64,000 bases of DNA from Mycobacterium sp. URHD0025 (lineage in GTDB: Bacteria; Actinomycetota; Actinomycetes; Mycobacteriales; Mycobacteriaceae). The stretch lies in contig NZ_KE384491.1 of the NCBI RefSeq assembly GCF_000426065.1, positions 522,280-586,279 of the forward strand, read 5' to 3'. Under the pieces are notes generated by a model. The model did no database searches, had not been told where the DNA came from, and saw nothing but the letters and a program-made list of their open reading frames with translations. Numbering within the stretch: position 1 is the stretch's first letter; the number at the start of each line of letters is the position of its first letter. The position numbers and the translations under genes are program-made. Positions 51,170-60,247 of the stretch are shown here, piece by piece.

Positions 51170-51209
51170 GCAGTCCCCCAGAGGGGGTGCCCCGCTTGCG
51201 GGGGACTGC
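51170..51209 (+). terminator. Hairpin between thiolase and amidohydrolase genes
   Basis: GCAGTCCCCC (51170-51179) and GGGGGACTGC (51200-51209) are perfect 10-bp arms with a 20-nt loop, 7 bp after the thiolase stop. It may terminate or attenuate transcription into the amidohydrolase gene. Confidence 0.6.
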
Positions 51210-51235
51210 TCGCGGGAGAAAGGGAACCCACCCAC

Positions 51236-52468
51236 ATGACTGAACAGTTCAGGGACGCACCGGTTTTCGATGCCGACCAGCATATGTACGAGACGGGCGA
51301 CGCCCTGACGAAGTTCCTGCCCGAGCAGTACAGCCGCGCCGTGCAGTACGCCCAGTTCGGCCGTCAAACCCGCATCGTCATCAACAACCGGGTCACCGAC
51401 TTCATCCCGAATCCAACCTTCGAACGTGTCGCGGCGCCAGGCGCGCACGAGAAGTTCTTCGCCGGGGAGAACACCGAGGGTCAGACTCTGCGGGAAATGC
51501 AGGGCAAGGCCATCGAGGCCCCCGCCGCCACGCGTAACCCCGAGGACCGCGTCAAAGAACTCGACCGCCAGGGTGTGGTCGAGGCGCTGAACTATCCCAC
51601 CCTGGGCAGCCTGGTCGAGCACTCGAGCGCCGACGACCCGCAGCTGACGCTGGCGATCGTTCACGCGCTCAACGAATGGATCCTGGAACACTGGAGCTTC
51701 AACCACGCCAACCGGGTTTTCTCCACACCGATCATCAACCTCTCCGAAGTCGATGCAGCGCAGCGTGAACTGGCATGGATCCTCGAGCGCGGCGCCAAGG
51801 TCGCGTTGATCAAACCCGGCCCGGTCAACGGTCTGCACGGCTGGCGGTCCCCCGCTCTACCGGAGTTCGACCCGTTCTGGCGTGACGTCGAGGCCGCCGG
51901 CCTGCCGATCGTGCTGCATGCCAGCTATCCCCCACTCGACGACTACGTCAACAAGTGGGAACCGCCCTACACCCAGAACTTCATGGCGCAGAGCGCCTTC
52001 CGCTGGATGGTGCTGGGTCACCGCGAGATCGCCGACATGCTGACGGCGCTGATCTGCCACGGCACCCTGACGCGCTTCCCCAAGCTGCGCATCGCCAGCG
52101 TCGAGAACGGCAGCAGCTGGATCTTCCCGCTGTTCCACGACTTCGCCGACCTGTACAAGAAGATGCCGCAGAACTTTCCCGAGCATCCGCATGACGTATT
52201 CCGGCGCAACATCTGGGTCAGCCCGTTCTGGGAGGGCTGCGTTTCCGACGTCGTCGAAACGGTCGGCTGGGACAAGGTCCTGTTCGGCTCGGACTACCCC
52301 CACCCTGAAGGCCTGGCCGAGCCGAGAGGTTTCTGGAAGTACGCCGAGGGCATGGACATCCGCCGCACCTACGACTTCATGGGCGACAACGCCCGGCGCT
52401 TCATGGGTCTGCCGATCGCGAACCCGGATCCCGAAGCCGTCCGGCCGCCGGCATTGACCGGAGCCTAG
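51236..52468 (+). CDS. Amidohydrolase-2 family protein
   Basis: 410-residue TIM-barrel hydrolase/decarboxylase. Metal motif VFDADQHMYETGDAL, the family segment DFIPNPTFERVAAPG, IVLHASYPPLDDY, SVENGSSWIFPLFHDF, and LFGSDYPHPEGLAEP near the end. It is a clear paralogue of the protein at 60248-61498, sharing FIPNPTF and SDxPHxEGLA. Third gene of the plus-strand unit under operator K, after a hairpin. It overlaps the convergent TetR gene by 4 bp. Confidence 0.85.
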   Translation: MTEQFRDAPVFDADQHMYETGDALTKFLPEQYSRAVQYAQFGRQTRIVINNRVTDFIPNPTFERVAAPGAHEKFFAGENTEGQTLREMQGKAIEAPAATRNPEDRVKELDRQGVVEALNYPTLGSLVEHSSADDPQLTLAIVHALNEWILEHWSFNHANRVFSTPIINLSEVDAAQRELAWILERGAKVALIKPGPVNGLHGWRSPALPEFDPFWRDVEAAGLPIVLHASYPPLDDYVNKWEPPYTQNFMAQSAFRWMVLGHREIADMLTALICHGTLTRFPKLRIASVENGSSWIFPLFHDFADLYKKMPQNFPEHPHDVFRRNIWVSPFWEGCVSDVVETVGWDKVLFGSDYPHPEGLAEPRGFWKYAEGMDIRRTYDFMGDNARRFMGLPIANPDPEAVRPPALTGA

Positions 52469-53064
52469 ACGGAGTGGTCCGGCAACGGCGGAAGCGGCTG
52501 GGCGTCCGCGGGATTGAGGGCATCGAGCATCAAGCTCAGGTACCGGCGACGCAGTAGCGGCGGTTGATCGAGCGCCACGGACGCGGCCGTGACCATCGCG
52601 ACGAAGGTCGGCACGTCGTCGACGGTGAGATCTGCACGCAGGTCCCCGGCCGCCTGGCCCTGTCTCACCACTGCCGCAAGTAGGTCACGCTTGCGACTGA
52701 ACAGCCGGGCCGTCAGCTCGGTGAGGTGATCCAGCGACGGTAACAGCGGACGCTGCAGATACATGAGCTCGGCCAGCCGCTCGATCACATCGATGAATGC
52801 CTCACGCGGGGCATCGCTGTCGATCAGCGCCAGGATCACGGGCTCGACCTCGGTCGCGAACGCGTCCTCGTATACGGCCGCCGCCAGTGCCTGCCGGTTC
52901 GGGAAGTGGCGATACAGCGTCGCGTTGCCGACACCGGCATGCGCGGCGATCTGGTTCAACGTCGCAGCGGCGCCACGTGCGGCGAAGACCTCGCGGGCAG
53001 CTGCGACGATGCGGCTTTCATTGGCGTAGGCGTCGGTCCGACGACGGTTGGGGCGTGCAGGCAT
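52465..53064 (-). CDS. TetR/AcrR family regulator next to an MmpL transporter
   Basis: 199-residue regulator from ATG 53064 (MPARPNRRRTDAYAN); an in-frame ATG at 53094 adds 10 residues. HTH region is GAAATLNQIAAHAGVGNATL followed by YRHFPNRQALAAAVY. It is divergent from the MmpL gene with a TGAGAG/CTCTCA palindrome between them, so it probably represses the transporter, like other TetR-efflux pairs. Confidence 0.88.
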   Translation of the reverse strand: MPARPNRRRTDAYANESRIVAAAREVFAARGAAATLNQIAAHAGVGNATLYRHFPNRQALAAAVYEDAFATEVEPVILALIDSDAPREAFIDVIERLAELMYLQRPLLPSLDHLTELTARLFSRKRDLLAAVVRQGQAAGDLRADLTVDDVPTFVAMVTAASVALDQPPLLRRRYLSLMLDALNPADAQPLPPLPDHSV

Positions 53065-53145
53065 TTCCGATCCGGGGGACGTGGCGCACGTCATGTTGGT
53101 GCACCGGGGATGGGCTTGGCAACAAACGATAGCTTACTCCCATAT

Positions 53146-53161
53146 TGAGAGCCTACTCTCA
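53146..53161. promoter_or_regulatory. Candidate operator of the MmpL-linked TetR
   Basis: TGAGAG-CCTA-CTCTCA is a perfect inverted repeat ending 5 bp before the MmpL start codon. Flanking TTACTCCC (53134-53141) and the CTACTCTCACTTA stretch hint at a longer repeated site. It differs from the TTACnGTAA-type operators. Confidence 0.55.
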
Positions 53162-53166
53162 CTTAT

Positions 53167-55467
53167 ATGTCCACCTATCTGTATCGACTGGGACGCTTCG
53201 CCTTCAGTCGTCCGTGGCTTGTGATCAGTGGCTGGCTGGCGCTGATCGCGGTCGTTGCGGGACTGCTCGTGACGAACCCGCCCAAGATCTCGAACGAGAT
53301 GCGCATCAACGGCACGCCGGCGCAGGAGGTGATCGACGACCTCGCGCAGCGCATGCCCGAATCTTCGGGTGGGCAGGGGCTGATCGCCTTCGCCGCACCG
53401 GGCGGCCAGCGCATGGACGAGGGAGACAACCGCGCGGCGCTACTGCGTGCCGTCGATTCGGTGTCACATTCCGACCATGTGCTCGACCCCCGCGCCCTCG
53501 CCCAGACCGAAATGGCCAAGGGGCCGGCCAGTCCGACGCTGAACGCGTCAGCTGCCATCGGCCGCTCCCAGGTGCCCGCGCCGGCCAATCCTGATTCACC
53601 GCAACCGTTGGCGGTGAACGGCCAGCCGGTCCCCGGTGTACTGATCTCCGGTGACGGCGCGGCCGCGCTCTACCAGTTCCAGTTCGACAAGCAGACGGCC
53701 GAGCTGCCCTCGGGCACAGTCGAGAAGGCGGTGGACGCCGCACGCGACGCGGTGTCCACCACCGGGATCGACGTGCTGCCGTCGGCGAGCATGGTCGAGA
53801 TGCCCGAGATCGTCGGCGTCGGTGAGGCCGTCGGTCTCGCTGTCGCCGCGCTGGTTCTGGTTGTCACGCTCGGCTCACTCGTGGCAGCGGGACTGCCCCT
53901 GGCCACCGCACTGAGCTCGGTCGCAGTAGGCGTCGGCGGAACGTTCCTGTTCTCACATCTCGTGAACATGCAGTCGATGACCGCGGTGCTGGCGTTGATG
54001 CTGGGCCTGGCGGTCGGTATCGACTACGCGATGTTCATCGTGAACCGTCAGCGTCGGCTGATCATCGACCAGGGGCTGAGCGCCTCCGAGGCTGCCGGAC
54101 GGGCGCTCGGGACTGCCGGTAGTGCAGTGATTTTCGCCGGCACCACTGTGGTGATCGCGCTCGTCGCGCTGACCGTGGTCGGCATCTCGCTGCTGACTCC
54201 GATGGCGCTGGCGGCCGCGGCCACAGTGGTCGTCGCGGTGCTCGCCGCCCTCACGCTGCTGCCGGCCCTGCTCGGTCTGGTCGGCGAGCGCATCTGCTCC
54301 GACAAGACGCGGCGCACGCAATCGGCTGAAAACGGTGCGAACCACCGCTTCGCGACCGCGTGGGTCGGTGCGGTGCTGCGCCACCGGATTCCGGTCGCCA
54401 TCGGCGGCGTGGTGATCGCCGCGCTGCTCGCGCTGCCCGCCCTCAACATGTCGATGGGACTACCCGCGGGCGCCAGCTACAACCAGGGCACGCCGCAGCG
54501 CGAGAGCTACGACGTGGTCTCCAGCCATTACGGCGTGGGCTACAACGGGCCGCTCGTGGTCGTCGCCGAACCGGCGGCGGGCAACGCCAAGCTCACCACG
54601 GCCGACCTGGTCGACACCAACGACGATCTGCGACGGATGGCCGGCGTCGAATCGGTGAGCCTGCAAAAGGTCAGTGACAACGAAGAATTCGCCTTGTTCT
54701 CCGTCGTGCCCAGCACCGGCCCCACCGATGATGCGACCGCACAACTGGTTCGCGACATCCGCGCCCACACCGGTCCGCTGGCCGAGTTGCACAATGTCGA
54801 TCTGGGTGTCACCGGCATCACGGCGATGGGCGTCGACACCACCGACCGCCTCGCCGATGCCGTGCCGCTCTATATCGGCGTCGTCGTCGGCCTGTCACTG
54901 CTGGTGCTACTGGTGGTGTTCCGGTCGATCGCGGTACCGGTCAAGGCCACCGTCGGATTCCTGCTCAGTGTGTTGGCCACATTCGGCGCCACCACCGCCC
55001 TGTTCCAATGGGGTTGGTTCCAGCAGTTGTTCGGCCTGACCGCGACGGGACCCATCCTGAGCCTGCTGCCGATCATCGTGATCGGCGTGCTGTACGGGCT
55101 CGCGATGGACTATCAGGTGTTCCTGGTGTCGTCGATGAAGGAAGCCCACGTTCACGGATACCGCGGCGACGACGCCGTAACCCATGGCTTCACCCAGGCC
55201 AGCCGGGTCGTGGTGGCGGCCGCCGTGATCATGATGTCGGTGTTCGCCGGGTTCGTGTTCAACGGCGATCCGATGATCAAGCAGATCGGTTTCGCGCTGG
55301 CCTTCGGTGTGCTGATCGACGCCTTCGTGGTGCGGATGGCGATCGTGCCGGCCGTGATGTCGATGCTGGGCGAGAAGGCGTGGTGGCTGCCCAAGCGGCT
55401 GGAACGGGTTCTGCCCAACCTCGACATCGAGGGCGATCAGCTCAACAAGCAGCTGGCCGAAGTCTGA
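53167..55467 (+). CDS. MmpL/RND-family membrane transporter
   Basis: 766-residue RND protein with about 12 membrane segments: one N-terminal helix (WLVISGWLALIAVVAGLLV), a periplasmic domain, five helices, a second domain and six helices. Proton-relay motifs are GLAVGIDYAMFIVNRQRRL and YGLAMDYQVFLVSSMKEAH. Length fits the shorter MmpL subgroup without a long C-terminal tail. It could export a lipid, a drug or a toxic pathway intermediate. Its control by the neighbouring TetR seems separate from the shared regulon. Confidence 0.92.
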   Translation: MSTYLYRLGRFAFSRPWLVISGWLALIAVVAGLLVTNPPKISNEMRINGTPAQEVIDDLAQRMPESSGGQGLIAFAAPGGQRMDEGDNRAALLRAVDSVSHSDHVLDPRALAQTEMAKGPASPTLNASAAIGRSQVPAPANPDSPQPLAVNGQPVPGVLISGDGAAALYQFQFDKQTAELPSGTVEKAVDAARDAVSTTGIDVLPSASMVEMPEIVGVGEAVGLAVAALVLVVTLGSLVAAGLPLATALSSVAVGVGGTFLFSHLVNMQSMTAVLALMLGLAVGIDYAMFIVNRQRRLIIDQGLSASEAAGRALGTAGSAVIFAGTTVVIALVALTVVGISLLTPMALAAAATVVVAVLAALTLLPALLGLVGERICSDKTRRTQSAENGANHRFATAWVGAVLRHRIPVAIGGVVIAALLALPALNMSMGLPAGASYNQGTPQRESYDVVSSHYGVGYNGPLVVVAEPAAGNAKLTTADLVDTNDDLRRMAGVESVSLQKVSDNEEFALFSVVPSTGPTDDATAQLVRDIRAHTGPLAELHNVDLGVTGITAMGVDTTDRLADAVPLYIGVVVGLSLLVLLVVFRSIAVPVKATVGFLLSVLATFGATTALFQWGWFQQLFGLTATGPILSLLPIIVIGVLYGLAMDYQVFLVSSMKEAHVHGYRGDDAVTHGFTQASRVVVAAAVIMMSVFAGFVFNGDPMIKQIGFALAFGVLIDAFVVRMAIVPAVMSMLGEKAWWLPKRLERVLPNLDIEGDQLNKQLAEV

Positions 55468-55476
55468 CCATCCATC

Positions 55477-55541
55477 CCGCCGAAACGGTATTCCAGCAGG
55501 CCGCTACTCGCACTTTCCCTGCCGGAATATCGTTTCGGCGG
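55477..55541. repeat. Dispersed intergenic hairpin, family 2 (copy b)
   Basis: Left arm 55477-55500 holds CCGCCGAAACGGTATTCC then AGCAGG; right arm 55518-55541 holds CCTGCCGGAATATCG then TTTCGGCGG. Only two mispairs. It lies between the convergent MmpL and acyl-CoA dehydrogenase genes. Confidence 0.8.
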
Positions 55542-55549
55542 TTGTTACC

Positions 55550-56725
55550 TCAGGAGGCCTTCGCCTTGGGCGCTGAATAGTTCGGCTTGCCCAGTCCCAG
55601 CACGTGCTGGGCGATCATGTTGCGGAACACCTCCAGCGTGCCGCCGTAGATGCCGACCAGCGGTGCGAAGCGGTACACGTATTCACTACGGTCATCGGCA
55701 CCCCCGTCGGCCCCGATGGGCAGTGCCGCCACGGATCCCGCGATATCCATGAGATCCGGGGCGATATCGCGCATGGTCTGCGCCAATGCCACCCGCCCGA
55801 AGATGCTCGGCGAGGACAGCGAGGCTTCCATTCGAGCGACGCTGCGCCCCAACCGATATGCCACCGACCCGTCGTCGACGGCACCGGACCTACCTACCAA
55901 TGCGGCGACGTTGTCGGCAGCCTCGGCCATGAACCCGGCCTGATGCATCATGATCGCGACGTCGGCCAGACCGTCGTCCGCGGCCGCGACAGCACCGTGT
56001 TCGGCATCGAGCGGCTCGCGCACCACCGTCCAGCCCCCGTTGACGTCACCGAGCCGGTACTTGTCGTCGACCCGCACATCGGAGTAGTAGACGATGTTCG
56101 TGCGGTCGCCGTCGACGGTGCGGATGCCCTGGATTTCGATGCCGTCGGAGTCCAGCGGTACCAGGAACATGGTGAGGCTCTTGTGTTTCGGCGCCTCGGG
56201 GTCAGTGTTGGTGATCAGGAAGACGTACTGGCAGTTGTGGGCGCCGGTGGTGAACATCTTGGACCCGTTGATAATCCACTGATCGCCGTCACGGACGGCG
56301 CGGGTCTTGCAGGTGGCGACGTCGGAACCGCCGTCGGGTTCGGTATAGCCGAGGCACAACCGCACGGTCCCGTCGAACACCCCGCGCAGCACGTCATCGC
56401 GGATCTCCGGGGACGCGAACTTCGCGACGGAGCGGGCCACCATCGCGGTGGTCCCCCATGTCACCCATGGCACTTCGGCTCGGCGCTTCTCCAATTCCCA
56501 GATGCGCCTGCGCACTCGGGAGAAGCCGCCGTCGGCCTCGCTCTTCCATTCCTTCTCCAGATACCCCGCGGCGCCCAGGGCGAGGTGCACACCTTCATCG
56601 AAGTTGTCGCCGGTCTCACGGTCGCGCCGGATGACGTCCTCGGTCACGACACTGGACAGGAACTCGCGCACCTCGGTGCGGAACGCCTCGTCCTCCGCGG
56701 ACAGTTCGACTACTGAGAAATCCAT
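55550..56725 (-). CDS. Acyl-CoA dehydrogenase, larger subunit of a probable heteromeric pair (FadE)
   Basis: 391-residue ACAD. FAD and substrate motifs CLGYTEPDGGSDVATCKTRA and WIINGSKMFTTGAHNCQYVF; the C-terminal GIYGGTLEVFRNMIAQHVLG is the FAD-binding end seen in FadE26/FadE28-like proteins. It follows the second FadE gene by 2 bp. In mycobacteria such adjacent, unequal FadE genes encode alpha2-beta2 dehydrogenases for bulky CoA esters such as steroid side chains. It introduces the alpha-beta double bond. Last gene of the six-gene operator-L operon. Confidence 0.88.
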   Translation of the reverse strand: MDFSVVELSAEDEAFRTEVREFLSSVVTEDVIRRDRETGDNFDEGVHLALGAAGYLEKEWKSEADGGFSRVRRRIWELEKRRAEVPWVTWGTTAMVARSVAKFASPEIRDDVLRGVFDGTVRLCLGYTEPDGGSDVATCKTRAVRDGDQWIINGSKMFTTGAHNCQYVFLITNTDPEAPKHKSLTMFLVPLDSDGIEIQGIRTVDGDRTNIVYYSDVRVDDKYRLGDVNGGWTVVREPLDAEHGAVAAADDGLADVAIMMHQAGFMAEAADNVAALVGRSGAVDDGSVAYRLGRSVARMEASLSSPSIFGRVALAQTMRDIAPDLMDIAGSVAALPIGADGGADDRSEYVYRFAPLVGIYGGTLEVFRNMIAQHVLGLGKPNYSAPKAKAS

Positions 56726-56727
56726 AT

Positions 56728-57774
56728 CTAGACCCTGCTTTCGCGAGCGGCAACGATTCCGGCGATGTGCACAGCGGTGGCCCCCGGGTCGCCGCCGGCC
56801 AGCGCCCAGCCGCGGGCCCGCACCAGGTACGCGGTGGCCGCCGCCTCCGCGGACACCCCGAGCCCACCTTGAACATGTACCGCCATGGTGGCGGCCTTGG
56901 CGGCTTCCTCCGCCATGAACACGAACGCCGACGGCGCGAGTTCCGGCCGCTCGTCCGGCTCGTTGTCGAGGAACCACGCCGCTCGACGGGCCAGACCACG
57001 CCCGCTCTGAACGGTGATCGCGATATTGGCCAGCGGATGTGAGATGCCCTGCAGTGTTCCGATCGGCACGCCGAGGGTGTACCGGGACTTGGCGAACTCC
57101 GCAGCGATGGTCATGGTCTCCTCGACCAGGCCGACCAGTGCCGAGGCGGTCAGCAGCCGCCATTCATCCAGCGCCCGTTGATATTCCGCCAGGGCATCAG
57201 GGCCGCCGGCCAGCACCACCCGTGAGTCGGCGGCAGCTGGATCCACCCAGGCCATCGGCAGCTTACCGATGTTGTCGACGCGGGCCGGGCGCGTGGAGAA
57301 CTCCAACTGCACCAGATCGTCTCCGTCGCGAACGATGATGTGGTCCGCGATCGAGCCTGCCGGGATGAGCCGCGAGCCGGTCGGTGCGTTGTGCTGCGGA
57401 TCGATCGCCACCAGCTGGGTGCCGTTGACGACATCCTCCGACTCGAGTGCACCGAGTCGCGCGAGTAACCGCGCCGCCACCACGTGATCGATCCACGGAA
57501 CGGGGGCGAGGAAGCGTCCGAGTTCCTCGGCCACCAGCGTGAGGTCGACGAGCGTCGCCCCGTCACCCCCGACCGATTCGGGCAGGGCCATGGTGGTGGC
57601 GCCCATGGCGCACAACCTCTCCCACAGGCTCTTGTCGAAGCCCGAGGGCTCGGCCGCGCGCACGGTCTCGATGTCGGAGTGCGTTTTGAAGAACTGCCGG
57701 TACGCGGTCTGGAGGTCGACGTGGTCCTCGGTGAGGCTGTAGTCCAGCCTGCGGAGTTCGTAGCGGTCCATCAT
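56728..57774 (-). CDS. Acyl-CoA dehydrogenase, smaller subunit of a probable heteromeric pair (FadE)
   Basis: 348-residue divergent ACAD. N-terminal helical domain (SDIETVRAAEPSGFDKSLWE, GATTMALPESVGGDGATLVD, ELGRFLAPVPWIDHVVAARL). The C-terminal domain has YTLGVPIGTLQGISHPLANI and VQGGLGVSAEAAATAYLVRA. The central beta domain is short and poorly conserved, as in FadE27/FadE29-type partner subunits. ATG 57774 overlaps the preceding amidohydrolase stop (ATGA). Confidence 0.86.
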   Translation of the reverse strand: MMDRYELRRLDYSLTEDHVDLQTAYRQFFKTHSDIETVRAAEPSGFDKSLWERLCAMGATTMALPESVGGDGATLVDLTLVAEELGRFLAPVPWIDHVVAARLLARLGALESEDVVNGTQLVAIDPQHNAPTGSRLIPAGSIADHIIVRDGDDLVQLEFSTRPARVDNIGKLPMAWVDPAAADSRVVLAGGPDALAEYQRALDEWRLLTASALVGLVEETMTIAAEFAKSRYTLGVPIGTLQGISHPLANIAITVQSGRGLARRAAWFLDNEPDERPELAPSAFVFMAEEAAKAATMAVHVQGGLGVSAEAAATAYLVRARGWALAGGDPGATAVHIAGIVAARESRV

Positions 57775-58625
57775 TTTCCCTTTTCGTCCGAGCCCTCGCC
57801 GAAGAAGAACTCCGCGGCATTGTTGTAGAGGTAGTTGTCCAGCACGTCGGCCGGCAGATCGAGCGCCAGCGCCTCGGGCACCACCCGCTGCATGCGCAGC
57901 ACCGGGAAATCGGAGGCGAAGATGATCTTGTTCTTGCCCCGCGTGCGCATGAAATGCAGCAGAGACTCGGGGAGCCGCTTCGGCGACCACGCCGAGGTCA
58001 TGAGCCGCAGGTTCTGATACTTGATCAGCATCCGGATCGCGATGTCCCACCACGGATCCGCACCGTGGATCATGCAGAGTTTCAACTCCGGAAAACGCAC
58101 ACACACCCGGTCGAGATGGATGGGGTTCTGCACCTCCCCCGGAATCGGCGGGCCGGGAAGGCCGGTGTTGACGCACAACGGCAGTTCCATCTCGGCGCAT
58201 TTGGTGTACAGCGGGTAGTACACCGCGTCGCTCGGCGGGTACTGCCCATCTCCCCAGAAGCTCGGTCCGACAACGGCATACACGACCGGCAGATCCGAAG
58301 CCACCGCCGTGAGCTCGCGCAACGACGGGATGGGGCGCAACAGATTGATTCCACCCATCGCCAGCGCGAACCGGTCAGGGTGGGCCTCCACGAACTTGCG
58401 GGCCGTCACCGACGGCTTGGTCACGTTGTCCATCAGGATGGCCCGCTGCACGCCATGGCGATCCATCTCGTCGAGCATCTCGGACAGGTCGATGGGCTCG
58501 TACATCGACGTCGGGCCCTTGAAGTAATCGTCGCGCACCTTCTTCATGAAGGTGGGCTGGTTCTCGGTCTCGCCGAAATGCACATTGGCCAGACAATCGA
58601 TGACTCGGTTTTCCCTGCCCGTCAC
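57771..58625 (-). CDS. Amidohydrolase-2 family protein, short form
   Basis: 284-residue TIM-barrel protein. The usual N-terminal DxH is altered to CLANVHFGETE; other landmarks are LPLCVNTGLPGPPIPGEVQN, MIHGADPWWDIAIRML and IIFASDFPVLRMQR. It may bind metal differently or lack one site. Start GTG 58625 overlaps the fadD stop (GTGA), so it sits in a tightly coupled operon: echA, amidohydrolase, fadD, this gene, fadE, fadE. Confidence 0.8.
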   Translation of the reverse strand: MTGRENRVIDCLANVHFGETENQPTFMKKVRDDYFKGPTSMYEPIDLSEMLDEMDRHGVQRAILMDNVTKPSVTARKFVEAHPDRFALAMGGINLLRPIPSLRELTAVASDLPVVYAVVGPSFWGDGQYPPSDAVYYPLYTKCAEMELPLCVNTGLPGPPIPGEVQNPIHLDRVCVRFPELKLCMIHGADPWWDIAIRMLIKYQNLRLMTSAWSPKRLPESLLHFMRTRGKNKIIFASDFPVLRMQRVVPEALALDLPADVLDNYLYNNAAEFFFGEGSDEKGK

Positions 58626-60238
58626 GCCTGCATCTCCACTTCCTGGGTAGCCACACTCTTGGCCCAGCGGTAATCGGCCTTGCCGTTGCCGAGTCTGCGG
58701 ACCTCGTCGACGAACAGCACATCCTTGGGCAGCTTGAAGCGCGCCAGCCGCGTCGCACAGTGCTCGCGCAATGCGGTCGCGTCCACCGCGCCGCGGATCG
58801 ACACAAGCGCGACGACTTCCTGGCCCCAGCGCTCGCTGGGACGACCCACGGCCAGCGCGTCCACCACGTGCGGGTGTGCCCGCAGGGCTTCCTCGATCTC
58901 CTCCACGAACACCTTTTCCCCACCGGTGTTGACCACCAACGAATCCCGGCCCAGCAGGCGCAGGGTGCCGTCCGCATCGAGCGAGGCGCGGTCACCGGAA
59001 ATCACCACGCGCTCGCCGGCCACCTCGGGGAACGTCTTCGCCGTCGCCGCCTCATCGTTGAAGTAGCCGAGCGGTATGCGGCCATTGCGTGCCGCCCAGC
59101 CCACCTCGGCGTCACCGGGGTCGAGGAAACGGGAGTAGTCGTCGGCCAATACCAGTCCACCGGCCCGCAGCTGAAAGGTTTCGGCGGTGGGCGTTTCGCG
59201 CTGAGTGTGGCCGAATCCCATGTTGCCGGTCTCCGAAGAACCGAACCCGTTGATGATGGTGATCTGCGGCAGGTATTCCAGTAGTGCGCGTTGGTGTTTC
59301 GGGTTGGTGGCCGCACCGCCGGTACCGATCGCGAACATCGACGACAGGTCGTACGTTCGCCTGCCCAGCTCCTCGACGATGGGTGCGGCGTAGGCGTCGC
59401 CCACCATGGTCATCAGCCCGATCTTCTCCCGTTGCGCGGTTTCGAGCACCGTGCGCGGATCGAAGCGTGGCTTGGTGTCGTGAAGCACCACAGTCTGGCC
59501 GGACAGCAGGCCGGAGAACGCGGTCCACATTCCGGCGGCGTGCATCAACGGCGATACCGCGAACCAGGGCGGGCCGGCATTGACCACCTTGTCGTGGATT
59601 TCACGCACGTGGTCGTGATCGGCGCCGTTCATCGACGACACGTAGATGTCGCCTTGGCGCCACATCACGCCTTTGGGACGGCCGGTCGTACCGCCGGTGC
59701 AGACCATCAGCAGGTCATCGGGCGACGCCGGGTCCACTCGGTCCGTACCACCTTGGGCGAGCGCATCTTCCAGCCGCACCGCGCCCGGCAGCTCGGCGCC
59801 CTCACCGTCGTCGACCGAGATCAGCACTTCAGCTGTGTCCACTCCGAGTACATCTGCGAACTTCGCCCCGAGTGAGCGATGGTAGATCACCGCGCGGGGC
59901 TTCAGGTAGGCCAGCAGGTCGGCCACTTCACCCGGCGAGTAGTAGTAGTTGACGTTCACCGGGACGGTGCGCGCCTTGAGGCAACCGATCACCATCTCGG
60001 GGTACTGGTCGTTGTGCATGACGAGCGCGACCACGTCCTGACCGCATTCCCAACGATGCAGGTCGCGGCGCTCCCGAAAGGCCCCCAAGCCATGAGAGGC
60101 AAGGAAGTTCGCCAACCGGCGGGTGCGGTCAGCAGCTTCGGCGAAGGTGGTGCGGCGGTGCCCGCACACCGTCATCTCGCGTTCGGGCACCGCCTCGGCG
60201 ATCGCGTCGACGACCGCCCCGATGGTCCATTCGGCCAT
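58622..60238 (-). CDS. Acyl-CoA synthetase (FadD family)
   Basis: 538-residue adenylate-forming enzyme. P-loop CTGGTTGRPKGVMWR, the segment INGFGSSETGNMGFG, VISGDRASLDADGTLRLLGR, NTGGEKVFVEEIEEALRAHP and the C-terminal Lys in GNGKADYRWAK. It is similar in layout to the protein at 39514-41181 (both share PSERWGQEVVA and KADYRWA), so the two are paralogues, possibly for different intermediates. Ten bp downstream of the amidohydrolase gene in the same operon. Confidence 0.9.
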   Translation of the reverse strand: MAEWTIGAVVDAIAEAVPEREMTVCGHRRTTFAEAADRTRRLANFLASHGLGAFRERRDLHRWECGQDVVALVMHNDQYPEMVIGCLKARTVPVNVNYYYSPGEVADLLAYLKPRAVIYHRSLGAKFADVLGVDTAEVLISVDDGEGAELPGAVRLEDALAQGGTDRVDPASPDDLLMVCTGGTTGRPKGVMWRQGDIYVSSMNGADHDHVREIHDKVVNAGPPWFAVSPLMHAAGMWTAFSGLLSGQTVVLHDTKPRFDPRTVLETAQREKIGLMTMVGDAYAAPIVEELGRRTYDLSSMFAIGTGGAATNPKHQRALLEYLPQITIINGFGSSETGNMGFGHTQRETPTAETFQLRAGGLVLADDYSRFLDPGDAEVGWAARNGRIPLGYFNDEAATAKTFPEVAGERVVISGDRASLDADGTLRLLGRDSLVVNTGGEKVFVEEIEEALRAHPHVVDALAVGRPSERWGQEVVALVSIRGAVDATALREHCATRLARFKLPKDVLFVDEVRRLGNGKADYRWAKSVATQEVEMQA

Positions 60239-60247
60239 GGCGGGCGG

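Noticed and set aside
51170..51209. Hairpin considered as another member of the dispersed repeat families
   Set aside because: Its arms (GCAGTCCCCC) share nothing with either family, so it is listed as a local terminator-like hairpin.
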